DNA of 64,000 bases from Streptomyces sp. NBC_00878 (GCF_026341515.1 NZ_JAPEOK010000001.1:7874001-7938000), one strand, 5' to 3'. Counted from the stretch's first letter, positions 54,590 through 63,553 are shown. Notes: generated by a model not told the origin, from the letters alone. A program made the numbers and translations.

Positions 54590-54870
54590 GAGAGGTCAGC
54601 TCTTTCGCGCGAGAGGTCGTCGGAGGACGTACGTCGTGCGCGCTGGCCGAAGGCCGGAATGTACGGCTTTAGAGGGCCCGCGCGTTCGTCGCGCGACAAC
54701 ACACCCGGTCGAAGTCGTGATGCTGACGGGAAGGCCAGAAGGGCTCAAGGTCATGAAGACCCGTAGCGGTGAACTTCTGGAAGCCGGTCATGCCCTCATT
54801 GAAGCAGAGACATGCCTCCAAGAGCAGCCTCCTCTCACAGGCCGGACAGCCTCAACCCCTGACCGAACGC
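54590..54870. other. Intergenic region upstream of the winged-helix gene
   Basis: No gene supported on either strand. It must contain the promoter of the minus-strand winged-helix gene. No recognisable operator was seen. Confidence 0.5.
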
Positions 54871-54905
54871 GGAAGGGGCGCCCACCATCAGTGGGCGCCC
54901 CTTCC
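54871..54905 (-). terminator. glnII terminator
   Basis: A perfect 15-bp stem GGAAGGGGCGCCCAC / GTGGGCGCCCCTTCC with a 5-nt loop, 16 bp after the glnII stop. Confidence 0.92.
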
Positions 54906-54921
54906 GAAGAACACAGCCGAA

Positions 54922-55950
54922 TCAGACCTGCCCGGCCTTCTCGAGGGCAGAGCAGCACGTGTCGACGATCAGCCGCGTCACCACGTACGGGTCGACGTTG
55001 GCGTTGGGACGACGGTCCTCGATGTACCCCTTGCCGTCCTTCTCGACCTGCCAGGGGATCCGCACCGAGGCACCACGGTTGGACACACCGTAGGAGTACT
55101 CGTTCCACGGGGCGGTCTCGTGCAGACCCGTCAGCCGGTCGTCGATGCCGGCGCCGTAGTTCTTGACGTGGTCGAGCGGCTTGGAGCCCTCGCCCAGCGA
55201 CTCGCACGCGGTGATGATCGCGTCGTAGCCCTCGCGCATCGCCTTCGTGGAGAAGTTGGTGTGCGCACCGGCGCCGTTCCAGTCGCCCTTCACCGGCTTC
55301 GGGTCCAGCGTCGCGGAGACGTCGAAGTCCTCGGCGGTGCGGTAGAGCAGCCAGCGGGCCACCCACAGGTGGTCCGAGACCTCCAGCGGGGAGACCGGGC
55401 CGACCTGGAACTCCCACTGGCCGGGCATGACCTCGGCGTTGATGCCGGAGATGGCGAGACCGGCCTTGAGACAGTTGTCCAGGTGGGCCTCGACGATCTC
55501 ACGGCCGAAGATCTCGTCGGCGCCGACGCCGCAGTAGTAGCCGCCCTGCGGGGCCGGGAAGCCGCCGACGGGGAAGCCGAGCGGGCGCTCGCCGTCGAAG
55601 AAGGTGTACTCCTGCTCGATGCCGAAGATCGGCTCCTGCGCGGCGAACTTGTCCGAGACCTCGGTGAGCGCGGCACGGGTGTTGGACTCGTGCGGCGTCA
55701 TGTCGATGTTGAGGACCTCGCACATGACGAGCACGTCGTCGCCGCCGCGGATCGGGTCCGGGAAGACGGCGACCGGCTTGAGCACGCGGTCGGAGGCGTG
55801 ACCTTCGGCCTGGTTCGTGGACGACCCGTCGAAGCCCCAGATCGGCAGCTCCGCACCCTTGGCGTCGTCGGCCATTATCTTCGTCTTCGAACGGAGCTTG
55901 GCCGTCGGCTCGGTGCCGTCGATCCAGATGTACTCAGCCTTGAAGGTCAC
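54922..55950 (-). CDS. glnII: Glutamine synthetase type II
   Basis: 342 residues from GTG 55950 (VTFKAEYIWIDGTEP), with GAAGGA upstream. Eukaryotic-type GSII signatures: LPIWGFDGSSTNQAEGHASD, FGIEQEYTFFD, GGYYCGVGADEIFGREIVEAH, GINAEVMPGQWEFQVGP, DWNGAGAHTNFSTKAMR, ASVRIPWQVEKDGKGYIEDRRPNANVDPYVV. It makes glutamine from glutamate, ammonia and ATP in the cytoplasm. It is not adenylylated by GlnE, unlike GlnA. In Streptomyces it is GlnR-activated and rises with differentiation. A candidate GlnR-like box lies 123-138 bp upstream. Confidence 0.97.
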   Translation of the reverse strand: MTFKAEYIWIDGTEPTAKLRSKTKIMADDAKGAELPIWGFDGSSTNQAEGHASDRVLKPVAVFPDPIRGGDDVLVMCEVLNIDMTPHESNTRAALTEVSDKFAAQEPIFGIEQEYTFFDGERPLGFPVGGFPAPQGGYYCGVGADEIFGREIVEAHLDNCLKAGLAISGINAEVMPGQWEFQVGPVSPLEVSDHLWVARWLLYRTAEDFDVSATLDPKPVKGDWNGAGAHTNFSTKAMREGYDAIITACESLGEGSKPLDHVKNYGAGIDDRLTGLHETAPWNEYSYGVSNRGASVRIPWQVEKDGKGYIEDRRPNANVDPYVVTRLIVDTCCSALEKAGQV

Positions 55951-56072
55951 GGGCCACATCCTTCGGGGTGTGTCTGTGCGCGCAATGCGGGTGCTGCGGC
56001 GCTGCCTCACTGGGGCGCCGCGGGGATGCCCCGCAGCCTGTCAACAGGCCATTTCCCGATCATTGCTCGAAA

Positions 56073-56088
56073 GTGAACCCCGTGTTAC
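56073..56088 (-). promoter_or_regulatory. Candidate GlnR-like box upstream of glnII
   Basis: On the minus strand GTAAC-6 bp-TTCAC, partly matching the GlnR half-sites gTnAC-n6-GaAAC. The position fits an activator site for glnII. The match is partial. The rest of 55951-56296 shows no gene. Confidence 0.4.
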
Positions 56089-56296
56089 CTGGCGCCTCTG
56101 TGTTGCGGCTCACTCGCTGAGAGCGTTCGCGGGCCGCCTGCCCGCCTCCCGAACGGCGGATTCCGCGCTGTGGTCGGCAGGCCCGCGGATTCCTCGTATG
56201 CGATGGGTTTCGTTCGAGCGGGAGGGCCCCACAACGCGCAATGGGCGGCGGCCGAAGCCGCCACCCTGTTGCTGCACGCCGACGATGACTGTTCCG

Positions 56297-56344
56297 TCAG
56301 CCGACCTTCTCGATGAGGGCTCAGCCCACCTTCTCGATGAGGGC
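56297..56344. repeat. 24-bp tandem duplication spanning a stop codon
   Basis: Two copies of TCAGCCSACCTTCTCGATGA plus GGGC (56297-56320 and 56321-56344), one mismatch. On the minus strand both encode ALIEKVG followed by TGA. The second copy therefore lies after the stop of the secreted protein gene. Confidence 0.9.
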
Positions 56345-56992
56345 CCTGCGGATCAGGAACTTGCCGGGCTCGCGGACCTGCTCGAACGCCGCGTTGTTCA
56401 GGAGCGCGCAGCTGCCGGAGACCGAAGTGACCTCCACGGTCGTGGACTTGTTGTTGTCCAGGTTCGTGACCTTCAGCTTCGTACCGGCCGGGAACTGGTT
56501 GCTGGACGCCGCCGGAGCGCCGCCCTCACCGGAGAGGGTGACGGTGGATCCGTTGCAGACCTGCTGGCCATTGGCAACGTTGCCACCGCCCGTGTCACCA
56601 CCGGCGTTACCCGCTGCGGGCGCGCTCGGCGAAGGCGCTTCGGCGGCCGGCGGGGTCGACGCGGCGGGTGCTTCCGCCTGCGGCGCGCCTGCCTGCGAGG
56701 ACTCACCGACCTCGCAGCCGGAGGCCTTCTGCTGCACCTTGATCTGGGCGATCACCGCTTCCCGGTTGGCGATCCTCGCCGCGGACTGGGCGTCGGGGGC
56801 GGTGCGCTGCCCCTCAATGAACTTCTCGTTGTTGCCGAGCGCGGTGGCCAGCCCGTCACAGACCACCGAGGACCCGGTGGGGGCCGCGTTCGAGGTGGCG
56901 GCGAAGGCGAAGGCTCCACCGCCGGCTACCGCCGCGGCGGTCACCAGCAGCGCGATCTTCTTCTTCGGGCTGAGAGTTCTTCCGCGTGACAT
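56321..56992 (-). CDS. Secreted protein of unknown function
   Basis: 223 residues from ATG 56992 with AAGGAG upstream. The signal peptide KKKIALLVTAAAVAGGGAFAFAATSNAAP gives export. The mature part has a helical segment with Cys (SSVVCDGLATALGNNEKFIEGQRT...QKASGCEVG), a Pro/Ala/Ser linker, and a C-terminal beta domain (VCNGSTVTLSGEGG, FPAGTKLKVTNLDNNKSTTVEVTSVSGSCALLNNAAFEQV) that looks like a double-psi/RlpA-type fold. The catalytic residues of that fold are not certain. A 24-bp duplication covers the C-terminus. Confidence 0.82.
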   Translation of the reverse strand: MSRGRTLSPKKKIALLVTAAAVAGGGAFAFAATSNAAPTGSSVVCDGLATALGNNEKFIEGQRTAPDAQSAARIANREAVIAQIKVQQKASGCEVGESSQAGAPQAEAPAASTPPAAEAPSPSAPAAGNAGGDTGGGNVANGQQVCNGSTVTLSGEGGAPAASSNQFPAGTKLKVTNLDNNKSTTVEVTSVSGSCALLNNAAFEQVREPGKFLIRRALIEKVG

Positions 56993-57164
56993 GAACGGCT
57001 CCTTATCCCCGGCCGCTCCTGGCGGCGACCGTACGCCGCTATGTACGAGGTACCGAACGGACTTGCTCAACGGCTCACAGGATTCACTTAAGTAACGTGG
57101 ATCACACGCGAGTTGGGGAACCCCAGGCCCTCGTCATGCATCCGCCCCGGCATGCGCCCGCCAT

Positions 57165-57524
57165 CTAACGTCCCAAGGCGTCCCGCACGGCCTCATCCGT
57201 ACGGGCCACGACGGCGGTTCCGTCCTCCGCGGTGATGATCGGGCGCTGGATGAGCCGAGGACGCTCCGCCAGAGCCTTGACCCACCGCGCCCGTGAACCG
57301 GCGTCCCGGGCCCACTCCTTCATCCCCAGTTCCTTCGCCTCGGCTTCCTGGGTCCGGGTGATGTCCCAGGGCTCCAGCCCCAGCCGGTCCAGGACCTCCC
57401 GGATCTCGGCCTCGCTCGGCACGTCCTCCAGATAGCGCCGAACCGTGTACGTGGCCCCCTCCTCGTCCAGCAGCTTGAGGGCGCCGCGGCACTTCGAACA
57501 GGCCGGATTGATCCAGATCTCCAT
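57165..57524 (-). CDS. ArsC/Spx-family (arsenate reductase-like) protein
   Basis: 119 residues. Thioredoxin-like N-terminus MEIWINPACSKCRGALKLLDEEG with the CxxC motif; then YLEDVPSEAEIREVLDRLGLEPWDITR and the substrate-loop motif ERPRLIQRPII. Either a glutaredoxin-linked arsenate reductase or a related thiol protein; no other ars gene is nearby. On the minus strand TACCTT lies 7 nt before the ATG with no ribosome site, so the mRNA is probably leaderless. Confidence 0.9.
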   Translation of the reverse strand: MEIWINPACSKCRGALKLLDEEGATYTVRRYLEDVPSEAEIREVLDRLGLEPWDITRTQEAEAKELGMKEWARDAGSRARWVKALAERPRLIQRPIITAEDGTAVVARTDEAVRDALGR

Positions 57525-57694
57525 ACCGCACAAGGTACGCGAAGCGCCGTGCCGGACACCGGTCCCGGCTCGGCCCGAAACCCTTCTGGCCAGGGCCTTG
57601 ACCACCCGCACCTGATCGCATGCCGACCGGCGGCGGCCAGGCGCTACCGGCAGCGGCCAAGGGTTAAAGTGCCGAGGTCGAAAGGGAGACGCGC

Positions 57695-60529
57695 ATGAAC
57701 GGGGATGGGCCTCCGCTGCCGGATCCGGCCGGACATCCGCTGCCGGGTGCTGCCGGACATCCGCTGTCGGGTCCGGCCGGACATCCGGTCGGACGCGATC
57801 ACGACCTCGGACTGATCCGGGAGTTGGTCGACGAGGCCATGGTCTCCGGCGGGGCACTGCTGCTGTCCGGGGATCCCGGTGTCGGCAAGACGGTGTTGCT
57901 GGACGCCGCGGCCGAACAGGCTCACGGCGCGGGCATGCGGGTCGTGCGAGCCGCCGGGGTGGAGTTCGAGAGCACCATCACTTTCGCGGGGCTCCATCAG
58001 GTCCTCCAGCCGCTGCTGCCCGGACTCGATCGGCTGACCGACCCGCACCGCACCGCCCTGAGTGTCGCGCTGGGCCTGGACCAGGGCGCGCCTTCCGATC
58101 AACTGCTGGTGTCGAACGCGGCGTTGACCCTGCTCGTCCAGGCCGCCGTGGAGCGGCCGTTGCTGGTGATCGTCGACGATCTTCCGTGGCTGGATCGCGC
58201 CAGCGCCGTGGTGCTGGGCTTCGTCGCCCGCCGCCTGGGCGGCAGCCGGGTCGGCTTCCTCGGCGCGTTCCGGTCGGACGAAGGCAGCTTCTTCGAAGGC
58301 GGCGGGCTGCCCCATCACCACGTACAGCCTCTCGATACGACCGCGGCGGCGGCGTTGATCCAAGCTCGTTCCCCTTCCCTGGCCCCTCGCGTGCGCGAGC
58401 GTCTGCTGGCGGAGGCGCAGGGCAACCCGCTGGCCCTGCTGGAACTGCCCCTCGCTCTCAGTGCCCCGCAACGCTCCGGATCCGGCGTGCCCGACCTGCT
58501 GCCGCTGAGCCGCCGCCTCCAGGCCGTGTTCGCGTCCCGGGTCGAGGCGCTGCCCGCCGCGACCCGGCTGTTCCTCCTTTACGCGGTCCTGGACGGCACC
58601 GGCGATCTGCACGTCCTTGCGTCGGCCGGTTTCGAGCGGACCGGGATGGAAGACCTGGCGATCGCGGAGCGGGCCGGACTCGTGTACGTGGACGAGGGCA
58701 CCGGCCGACTGGCGTTCCGCCATCCCCTGACGCGCTCCGCCGTCGTGGAGCTCTCCACCAGCGGCCTGCGCCGCGAGGTACACCGTGCCCTGGCCGAGCA
58801 GCGGGCCGACCGGCCCGAGCGACGCGCCTGGCACCTCGCCCACGCCACGGTCGAGCCCACCGAGGAAGTCGCGGTCCTCCTTGAGGAGTTGGCGCGCGAC
58901 AACGTACGGCGTGGCGACGCGGGCGGTGCCATCGCCGCGCTGCTGCGCGCCGCGGAGCTGAGTCCGCGCGGCTACGAACGCAGTCGCCGGATCGCCGAGG
59001 CCGCCTACCTCGGCGCGGATCTGACCGGTGATCTGCGTGATGTGCCCCGACTGCTCGAAGAGGCCCGGCTGGCCGACGGCGGCCGGGCCGGCCCGCTGGT
59101 CGCCGCGGTCGCGGCGGCGCACCACATCCTCCTCAGTGGTGAGGGCGACCTGGACACCGCCCACCGGCTGCTCGTCGGCGCGATCGAGATGCAGCACCAG
59201 CCGTACGACGCGACCGACGCCACCATGAACGACGCGCTGTACACCCTCGCCTGGCTGTGCCAGAACAGCCAGCGTCCGGAGCTGTGGGAACCGCTGCACC
59301 GGGCGCTCAGCCTGCTGAAACCGGAGATCCCGGACCAGCTGGCCCTGACCCTCAGCACCATGGCCGACCCGGCTCGGACGGCACCGCCCGCGCTCGGGAG
59401 GCTCGATCAGGTCATCACCTCCCTCGACCAGGATGCCGACCCCGTCCGAGTCGTCAGGACCGCCATGGCATCCCTGTACGTGGACCGGCTGCCGGGGTGC
59501 AGGACGGCGTTGCGGCGCGTGCTCCGCGACGGGCGGGACAACCTCATGCTCACCGTGGAGATCCAGGGACTGGTCTACCTGGGCAGAGACCAGTTCGCGG
59601 CAGGTGAGTGGGACGAGCTGGAGACGCAGGCGGCCCAGGGCCGGGACCTGGGTGAAGCCCACAGCTACCAGCTGCTGTCGACGGAGTTCCTGTACCAACG
59701 GGCACTGGTGGCCGCCGCGCGCGGTGACGAAAAGGCCACCAGGGCACTGACGGACGAGATGACCCTGTGGGCGACACCGCGCGGTGTGAGTTCGTACCTC
59801 TCGTGCGCCTCGCACGCCAGGGCGCTCGCCGCGCTCGGCCGCGGCCGCTTCGAGGACGCCTACCGGCACGCGTGCGCCATCAGCCGCGCGGGTGAGCTCG
59901 CCTCGCACGTTCCTCCTGCCCTGTTCGTCATCATGGATCTGGTCGAGGCCGCGGTCAGAACGGGCCGGGTCGAGGAGGCGGCGGCTCATGCCGCGGCGGC
60001 ACGCGAGGCCGGTATCGCCGCGATCTCGCCACGGCTCGCCATGCTCGTGAACGCGTCGGCGGCGATCGCCGCAGTGGACCACCCCGACGCGATCGAGCTG
60101 TTCGAGGAGGCGCTCGCCGAACCCGGCACCGAACGCTGGCCCTTCGAACGCGCCCGGGTCCAACTCGCGTACGGCGAACGTCTCCGCCGGGCGAAATCCA
60201 CCACGGAAGCGCGCACCCGTCTCGGCGACGCGATCGACACCTTCGAGAGACTCGGCGCCCTCCCCTGGGCAGCCCGCGCAGGCAACGAACTGCGGGCGAC
60301 CGGCCTGTCCCTCGGGGCCGCCGCCGTCACCGGGCCGGCGTCACTGACGCCACAGCAACGGGAGATCGCCATGCTCGCGGCGGCCGGCCTCACCAACAAA
60401 CAGATCGCCGAACGCCTCTTCCTCTCCCCACGCACCGTCGCCGCGCACCTGCGCCAGCTCTTCCCCAAACTTGGCGTGGCCTCCCGAGCCGCCCTGCGCG
60501 ACGCATTGGCGGACACGCCTCCCGAGTAG
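57695..60529 (+). CDS. LAL-type (large ATP-binding LuxR) transcriptional regulator
   Basis: 944 residues; AAGGGAGA before ATG 57695. The N-terminus has three AGHPL repeats from a 27-bp DNA repeat (57725-57785). AAA ATPase: Walker A GDPGVGKT (about 59-66) and Walker B LLVIVDDLPWLD. The long middle is TPR/MalT-like. The C-terminal LuxR helix-turn-helix is LTPQQREIAMLAAAGLTNKQIAERLFLSPRTVAAHLRQLFPKLGV. LAL proteins are ATP-dependent activators, often of secondary metabolism or sugar use. No obvious target operon lies alongside. Confidence 0.94.
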   Translation: MNGDGPPLPDPAGHPLPGAAGHPLSGPAGHPVGRDHDLGLIRELVDEAMVSGGALLLSGDPGVGKTVLLDAAAEQAHGAGMRVVRAAGVEFESTITFAGLHQVLQPLLPGLDRLTDPHRTALSVALGLDQGAPSDQLLVSNAALTLLVQAAVERPLLVIVDDLPWLDRASAVVLGFVARRLGGSRVGFLGAFRSDEGSFFEGGGLPHHHVQPLDTTAAAALIQARSPSLAPRVRERLLAEAQGNPLALLELPLALSAPQRSGSGVPDLLPLSRRLQAVFASRVEALPAATRLFLLYAVLDGTGDLHVLASAGFERTGMEDLAIAERAGLVYVDEGTGRLAFRHPLTRSAVVELSTSGLRREVHRALAEQRADRPERRAWHLAHATVEPTEEVAVLLEELARDNVRRGDAGGAIAALLRAAELSPRGYERSRRIAEAAYLGADLTGDLRDVPRLLEEARLADGGRAGPLVAAVAAAHHILLSGEGDLDTAHRLLVGAIEMQHQPYDATDATMNDALYTLAWLCQNSQRPELWEPLHRALSLLKPEIPDQLALTLSTMADPARTAPPALGRLDQVITSLDQDADPVRVVRTAMASLYVDRLPGCRTALRRVLRDGRDNLMLTVEIQGLVYLGRDQFAAGEWDELETQAAQGRDLGEAHSYQLLSTEFLYQRALVAAARGDEKATRALTDEMTLWATPRGVSSYLSCASHARALAALGRGRFEDAYRHACAISRAGELASHVPPALFVIMDLVEAAVRTGRVEEAAAHAAAAREAGIAAISPRLAMLVNASAAIAAVDHPDAIELFEEALAEPGTERWPFERARVQLAYGERLRRAKSTTEARTRLGDAIDTFERLGALPWAARAGNELRATGLSLGAAAVTGPASLTPQQREIAMLAAAGLTNKQIAERLFLSPRTVAAHLRQLFPKLGVASRAALRDALADTPPE

Positions 60530-60859
60530 CCCCGGTCGTCACATGCCCGCCCGCCGGGCGGCGGGCGGCGCCTGGCACGCACTCTCGGCCGCTCAGTGGC
60601 TCGGCCGGCGGCGATGACTTTTCGCCGCCGGTCCGGCGTGCCTCCGCCGTACCCGTCGATGGCTCTGTTCGAATTTACGCCGTCTCACGCACCTCTCGAA
60701 AACCATGGGTGACACGGCGCCAACTCCCTTGTCCACCTGGGCTTTTCTTGGATGTCCTGGACTCACTGGATGTCAGTGGCGGCCGGTAAACTGTAAGCAG
60801 TGTTCGAGGGTGCCGCCGGAGAGGCCGGACGGTTCCCTGACCGCGACAGGAGGATGCCT
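60530..60859. other. 330-bp intergenic region upstream of the small conserved gene
   Basis: No gene found. It contains CACTG-5 bp-CAGTG (60764-60778) just before TAAACT (60787-60792), a possible -10, and the AGGAGG ribosome site at 60848-60853. The leader would be about 60 nt. Confidence 0.5.
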
Positions 60860-61168
60860 GTGCCCGCTGCCGCACTCAGCCCGCTGCCCACTCAGTCCAC
60901 ATCCAAGAGGGCGGTCCTGCTCGACCTGCCGTACGAGCCGATCGAGAAGCGTCCGCTGCCACCGGGACGCCCCCGCGATTGGTACATCACGCACAACCGC
61001 CGCCTGAAGGCGATGCGGCTCGCGATCGCCCTCCTCGACTCGGGTGTGTACGTACCGAACCAGGCCCGCAACGAGAAGATCCGCAGCACGGCCGAACTCA
61101 TCGGCGTCCACCCGCCGTCGGACACCACGTGCCACATGGTCCGAGCCCTGATGAGGTACGCCCGCTGA
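60860..61168 (+). CDS. Small conserved actinobacterial-type protein, function unknown
   Basis: 102 residues from GTG 60860: AGGAGG is spaced six bases from it and abuts the in-frame ATG 60854. Basic, soluble, with KRAVLLDLPYEPIEKRPLPPGRPRDWYITHNRRLKAMRLAIALLDSGVY and TAELIGVHPPSDTTCHMVRALMRYAR. The middle has a helix-turn-helix-like look, but no family was assigned. Monocistronic with its own terminator. Confidence 0.8.
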   Translation: MPAAALSPLPTQSTSKRAVLLDLPYEPIEKRPLPPGRPRDWYITHNRRLKAMRLAIALLDSGVYVPNQARNEKIRSTAELIGVHPPSDTTCHMVRALMRYAR

Positions 61169-61175
61169 GGCCCGC

Positions 61176-61219
61176 ACCCGGTGCGCCGCCCGCTTGTCGG
61201 AGCAGGCGGCGCACCGGGT
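61176..61219 (+). terminator. Strong terminator hairpin
   Basis: 15-bp perfect arms (61176-61190 / 61205-61219) with a 14-nt loop, followed by TTGTTCGG. It lies 8 bp past the small conserved gene. Confidence 0.88.
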
Positions 61220-61402
61220 TTGTTCGGCTTCAGGAGTTCTGTGAGCGTTCGCGCTCGAAGCCTGGCGTTATTCGTTTCCGCCGGAGAGGCATCACCCGGC
61301 ATCCTGAGGGCTACTCTCAACGCACCGACGGACAGGCGCCCTTCCCCCAGCGCCGCGTCGGACATCTCAAGGTCCCACCACTCACGCACAAGGAGACCCA
61401 TC

Positions 61403-61702
61403 ATGGGTACCTTGATCATTTTGGCGATCCTCGCTCTGGTCGTCCTCGGTTTCAACAACCCCGTCTGGTGGCTCGCCGGGGCCGCCCTGCTCTACCTGCA
61501 CTTCCGTTACGGCCGCGCGGGCCAGGGGTCGACGGGCTCCGCACCGCCCCGCGGCTCCTCGGGTTCGGGCGGCTCGTCGGGTGGGTCGCTGCGCGGCGAC
61601 AACGACTACCGCGCGTACCGCGAACGCCGTGACCAGCAGGCCAGGTGGGAGCGCCGCTACCGCCGCGAACGCCCCTGGATGACCCGCCAGAAGGGAAACT
61701 AG
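61403..61702 (+). CDS. Small membrane protein with basic Arg-rich tail
   Basis: 99 residues from ATG 61403, AAGGAG seven bases upstream. Two closely spaced hydrophobic segments (TLIILAILALVVLGF and PVWWLAGAALLYLHF), a Gly/Ser linker, and a strongly basic tail (YREWRR-like: ERRDQQARWERRYRRERPW). Likely inner-membrane with cytoplasmic tail. Function unknown. Confidence 0.82.
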   Translation: MGTLIILAILALVVLGFNNPVWWLAGAALLYLHFRYGRAGQGSTGSAPPRGSSGSGGSSGGSLRGDNDYRAYRERRDQQARWERRYRRERPWMTRQKGN

Positions 61703-61704
61703 CC

Positions 61705-61835
61705 CGACGAGGATCCAGCCCGACCAGGAACCGGCCCGGCGGGGAAGCAGTCCGGTGGGGAACCAGTCGGGCGAGGAACCAGCCCGACCAGGAACCAGCC
61801 CGACAAGGAACCAGTCCGGTGAGGAACCAGTCCGG
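61705..61835. repeat. 16-bp tandem repeat array, about eight units
   Basis: Units of the form AACCAGYCCGRCNAGG run head to tail from just after the small membrane protein stop to 7 bp before the pspAB 3' end. The last five units are nearly identical, the first ones degenerate. Gene-free. Confidence 0.88.
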
Positions 61836-61841
61836 GAGCTG

Positions 61842-62429
61842 CTAGCCCAGGCCCGGGGCGCCCCAGATCGGGAACCAGCGGCTCAGATCCCGCTCGATCC
61901 GCAGATCGTCGGTGAGCGCGGCCTTGATCTGCAGTTCCAGCGCGTTGTCGCGCCGCAGGCCCGTACCGGCCAGCGGCGCGAAGGGATAGAACGTGCCGCG
62001 TTTGTAGAGATAGACGATCCCGAGCCGCCGTTGGTCAGAGCCCTGGAAGCTCGCCACCGAGCAGAGCAGCTGCGGCCCGAAGCCGCTGCCCTCCAGTGCG
62101 CTGTTGACCGCGTGCAGATCACTCACCAGTGCGGGCAGATCGTCGGGCTCCCGCCGCGAGACCAGCCACGAGTATCCGTACTCGTCCCGGCTGACCTCCA
62201 CCGGCGGGCCACCGCGCTCCGCGTCCGCGTCCAGCAGCTCCTGGACCTCCTGACGCGCCTCGGTGAACGCCCCGCCCTCCACGGTCGCGAAGCACACCGC
62301 GCCCGTCCCGGTCGGGGTGAACCCGGCGGCCGCCTGCAAGGTGATGGCGGCCGACGGCAGGGCGAAGAGCTGGTCGAGGTCGGGCGCGACCGGTTTGCTG
62401 CGCCCCAGCAGGATGTCCAGGAGCCGCAT
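61842..62429 (-). CDS. pspAB: PspA-associated protein PspAB
   Basis: 195 residues; ATG 62429 lies 2 bp after the htpX stop codon, so the two are an operon. The sequence MRLLDILLGRSKPVAPDLDQLFALPSAAITL, then EVSRDEYGYSWLVSRREPDDLPALVSDLHAVNSALEGSGFGPQLLCSV and YKRGTFYPFAPL, fits PspAB, a soluble protein encoded with HtpX in actinobacteria and linked to the phage-shock/envelope-stress response. Molecular role unproven. Confidence 0.88.
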   Translation of the reverse strand: MRLLDILLGRSKPVAPDLDQLFALPSAAITLQAAAGFTPTGTGAVCFATVEGGAFTEARQEVQELLDADAERGGPPVEVSRDEYGYSWLVSRREPDDLPALVSDLHAVNSALEGSGFGPQLLCSVASFQGSDQRRLGIVYLYKRGTFYPFAPLAGTGLRRDNALELQIKAALTDDLRIERDLSRWFPIWGAPGLG

Positions 62430-62431
62430 GT

Positions 62432-63352
62432 TCAGTCGGCCTTCCCCGGGGTCGCCGCCTCACCCAGCTCCGCCGAGATACGTGCCAGTTGTTCGAGCCG
62501 CTGCTCCAGGCTCGGGTGGGTGGAGAAGTACTTCGCCACGCCAGGTTCGGCGCCGAGGGCGGGGGTGAAGTAGAAGGCGTTGAAGGCCTGGGCCGTCCGC
62601 AGGTCCTTGGTCGGGATCCTGGCGATGTCCCCGGTGACCTTGGTCAGCGCGGACGCCAGCGCCGAGGGCCGCCCGGTGAGCTGGGCCGCGGCCCGGTCGG
62701 CGGCCAGCTCGCGGTACCGGGACAGCGCCCGGATCAGCAGGAAACTGATCGCGTACACGGCCGCCGAGACCGTCATGACGGCCATGAACACCAGGGCCGT
62801 GTTCTGATCCCTGCGCCCGCCGCCCAGAAGCTGCGAGTAGAAGGCGAACCGGACGATCAGCCCGGCGATCACCCCGAGGAAGGAAGCGACGGTGATCACC
62901 GCGACGTCCTTGTGCGCCACGTGCGACAGCTCGTGCGCCAGTACACCTTCGAGCTCATCGGGTTCGAGCCGCCGTAGCAGCCCGGTGGTCACACAGAGCA
63001 CCGCGTGATCGGGGTTCCGCCCGGTCGCGAAGGCGTTGGGCATATCCATATCGGAGACGGCGACGAGCGGCTTCGGCATGTCGGCGACGGCACACAGCCG
63101 GTCGACCACCCCGTGCAGCCGCGGATACTCCTCCCGCTCCACGATCCGCCCACGCATGGCGAACAGTGCGATCCGGTCCGAGAACCAGTACTGCGCGCCG
63201 AGCAGCGCCGCGGCGACGACCACGACCAGTACCCAGGACTTCAGCAGCACGATCAGCGCGGCCACGAACACCACGTACAGCAGTCCGAGCAGGAACAGCG
63301 TGGTTCCCATTCGTACGGTCAGCCGCGGGTCGGCCTGGAAGCGGCTCTGCAT
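62432..63352 (-). CDS. htpX: Membrane-bound zinc metalloprotease HtpX
   Basis: 306 residues from ATG 63352 behind GAGGTG; the frame continues upstream to 63454 but without support. Two N-terminal TM helices (FLLGLLYVVFVAALIVLLKSWVLVVVVAAALLGAQYWF), the active site LAHELSHVAHKD (HExxH), two more TM helices, and the third zinc ligand Glu in RYRELAADRAAAQLTG. M48B protease that degrades misfolded membrane proteins. Coupled to pspAB. Confidence 0.95.
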   Translation of the reverse strand: MQSRFQADPRLTVRMGTTLFLLGLLYVVFVAALIVLLKSWVLVVVVAAALLGAQYWFSDRIALFAMRGRIVEREEYPRLHGVVDRLCAVADMPKPLVAVSDMDMPNAFATGRNPDHAVLCVTTGLLRRLEPDELEGVLAHELSHVAHKDVAVITVASFLGVIAGLIVRFAFYSQLLGGGRRDQNTALVFMAVMTVSAAVYAISFLLIRALSRYRELAADRAAAQLTGRPSALASALTKVTGDIARIPTKDLRTAQAFNAFYFTPALGAEPGVAKYFSTHPSLEQRLEQLARISAELGEAATPGKAD

Positions 63353-63455
63353 AGCGATCACCTCGAAATCGGGCACTCGTCCCGATTCCAGTGTGCACCC
63401 ACGCATTTCCACGAACAGATCTCGATCAGCCCTCCACCAGGCAAAGAACGACAAA

Positions 63456-63488
63456 GCCCTGTCACTGCCCGAGGGGCGGTGACAGGGC
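63456..63488 (-). terminator. glnA terminator
   Basis: An approximately 15-bp stem with one G.T pair (GCCCTGTCACTGCCC / GGGCGGTGACAGGGC) and a 3-nt loop, between glnA and htpX; minus-strand continuation TTTGTCG. Confidence 0.85.
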
Positions 63489-63553
63489 GTCGTCGTCAGC
63501 CGTGCGGCGCGCCGGCCGTGAGGCCTACGCGTACGTGACGGCCGTGGGGTCGA

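Noticed and set aside
61705..61835. Possible CRISPR array
   Set aside because: 16-bp units are contiguous with no unique spacers and no cas genes; it is a simple tandem repeat.
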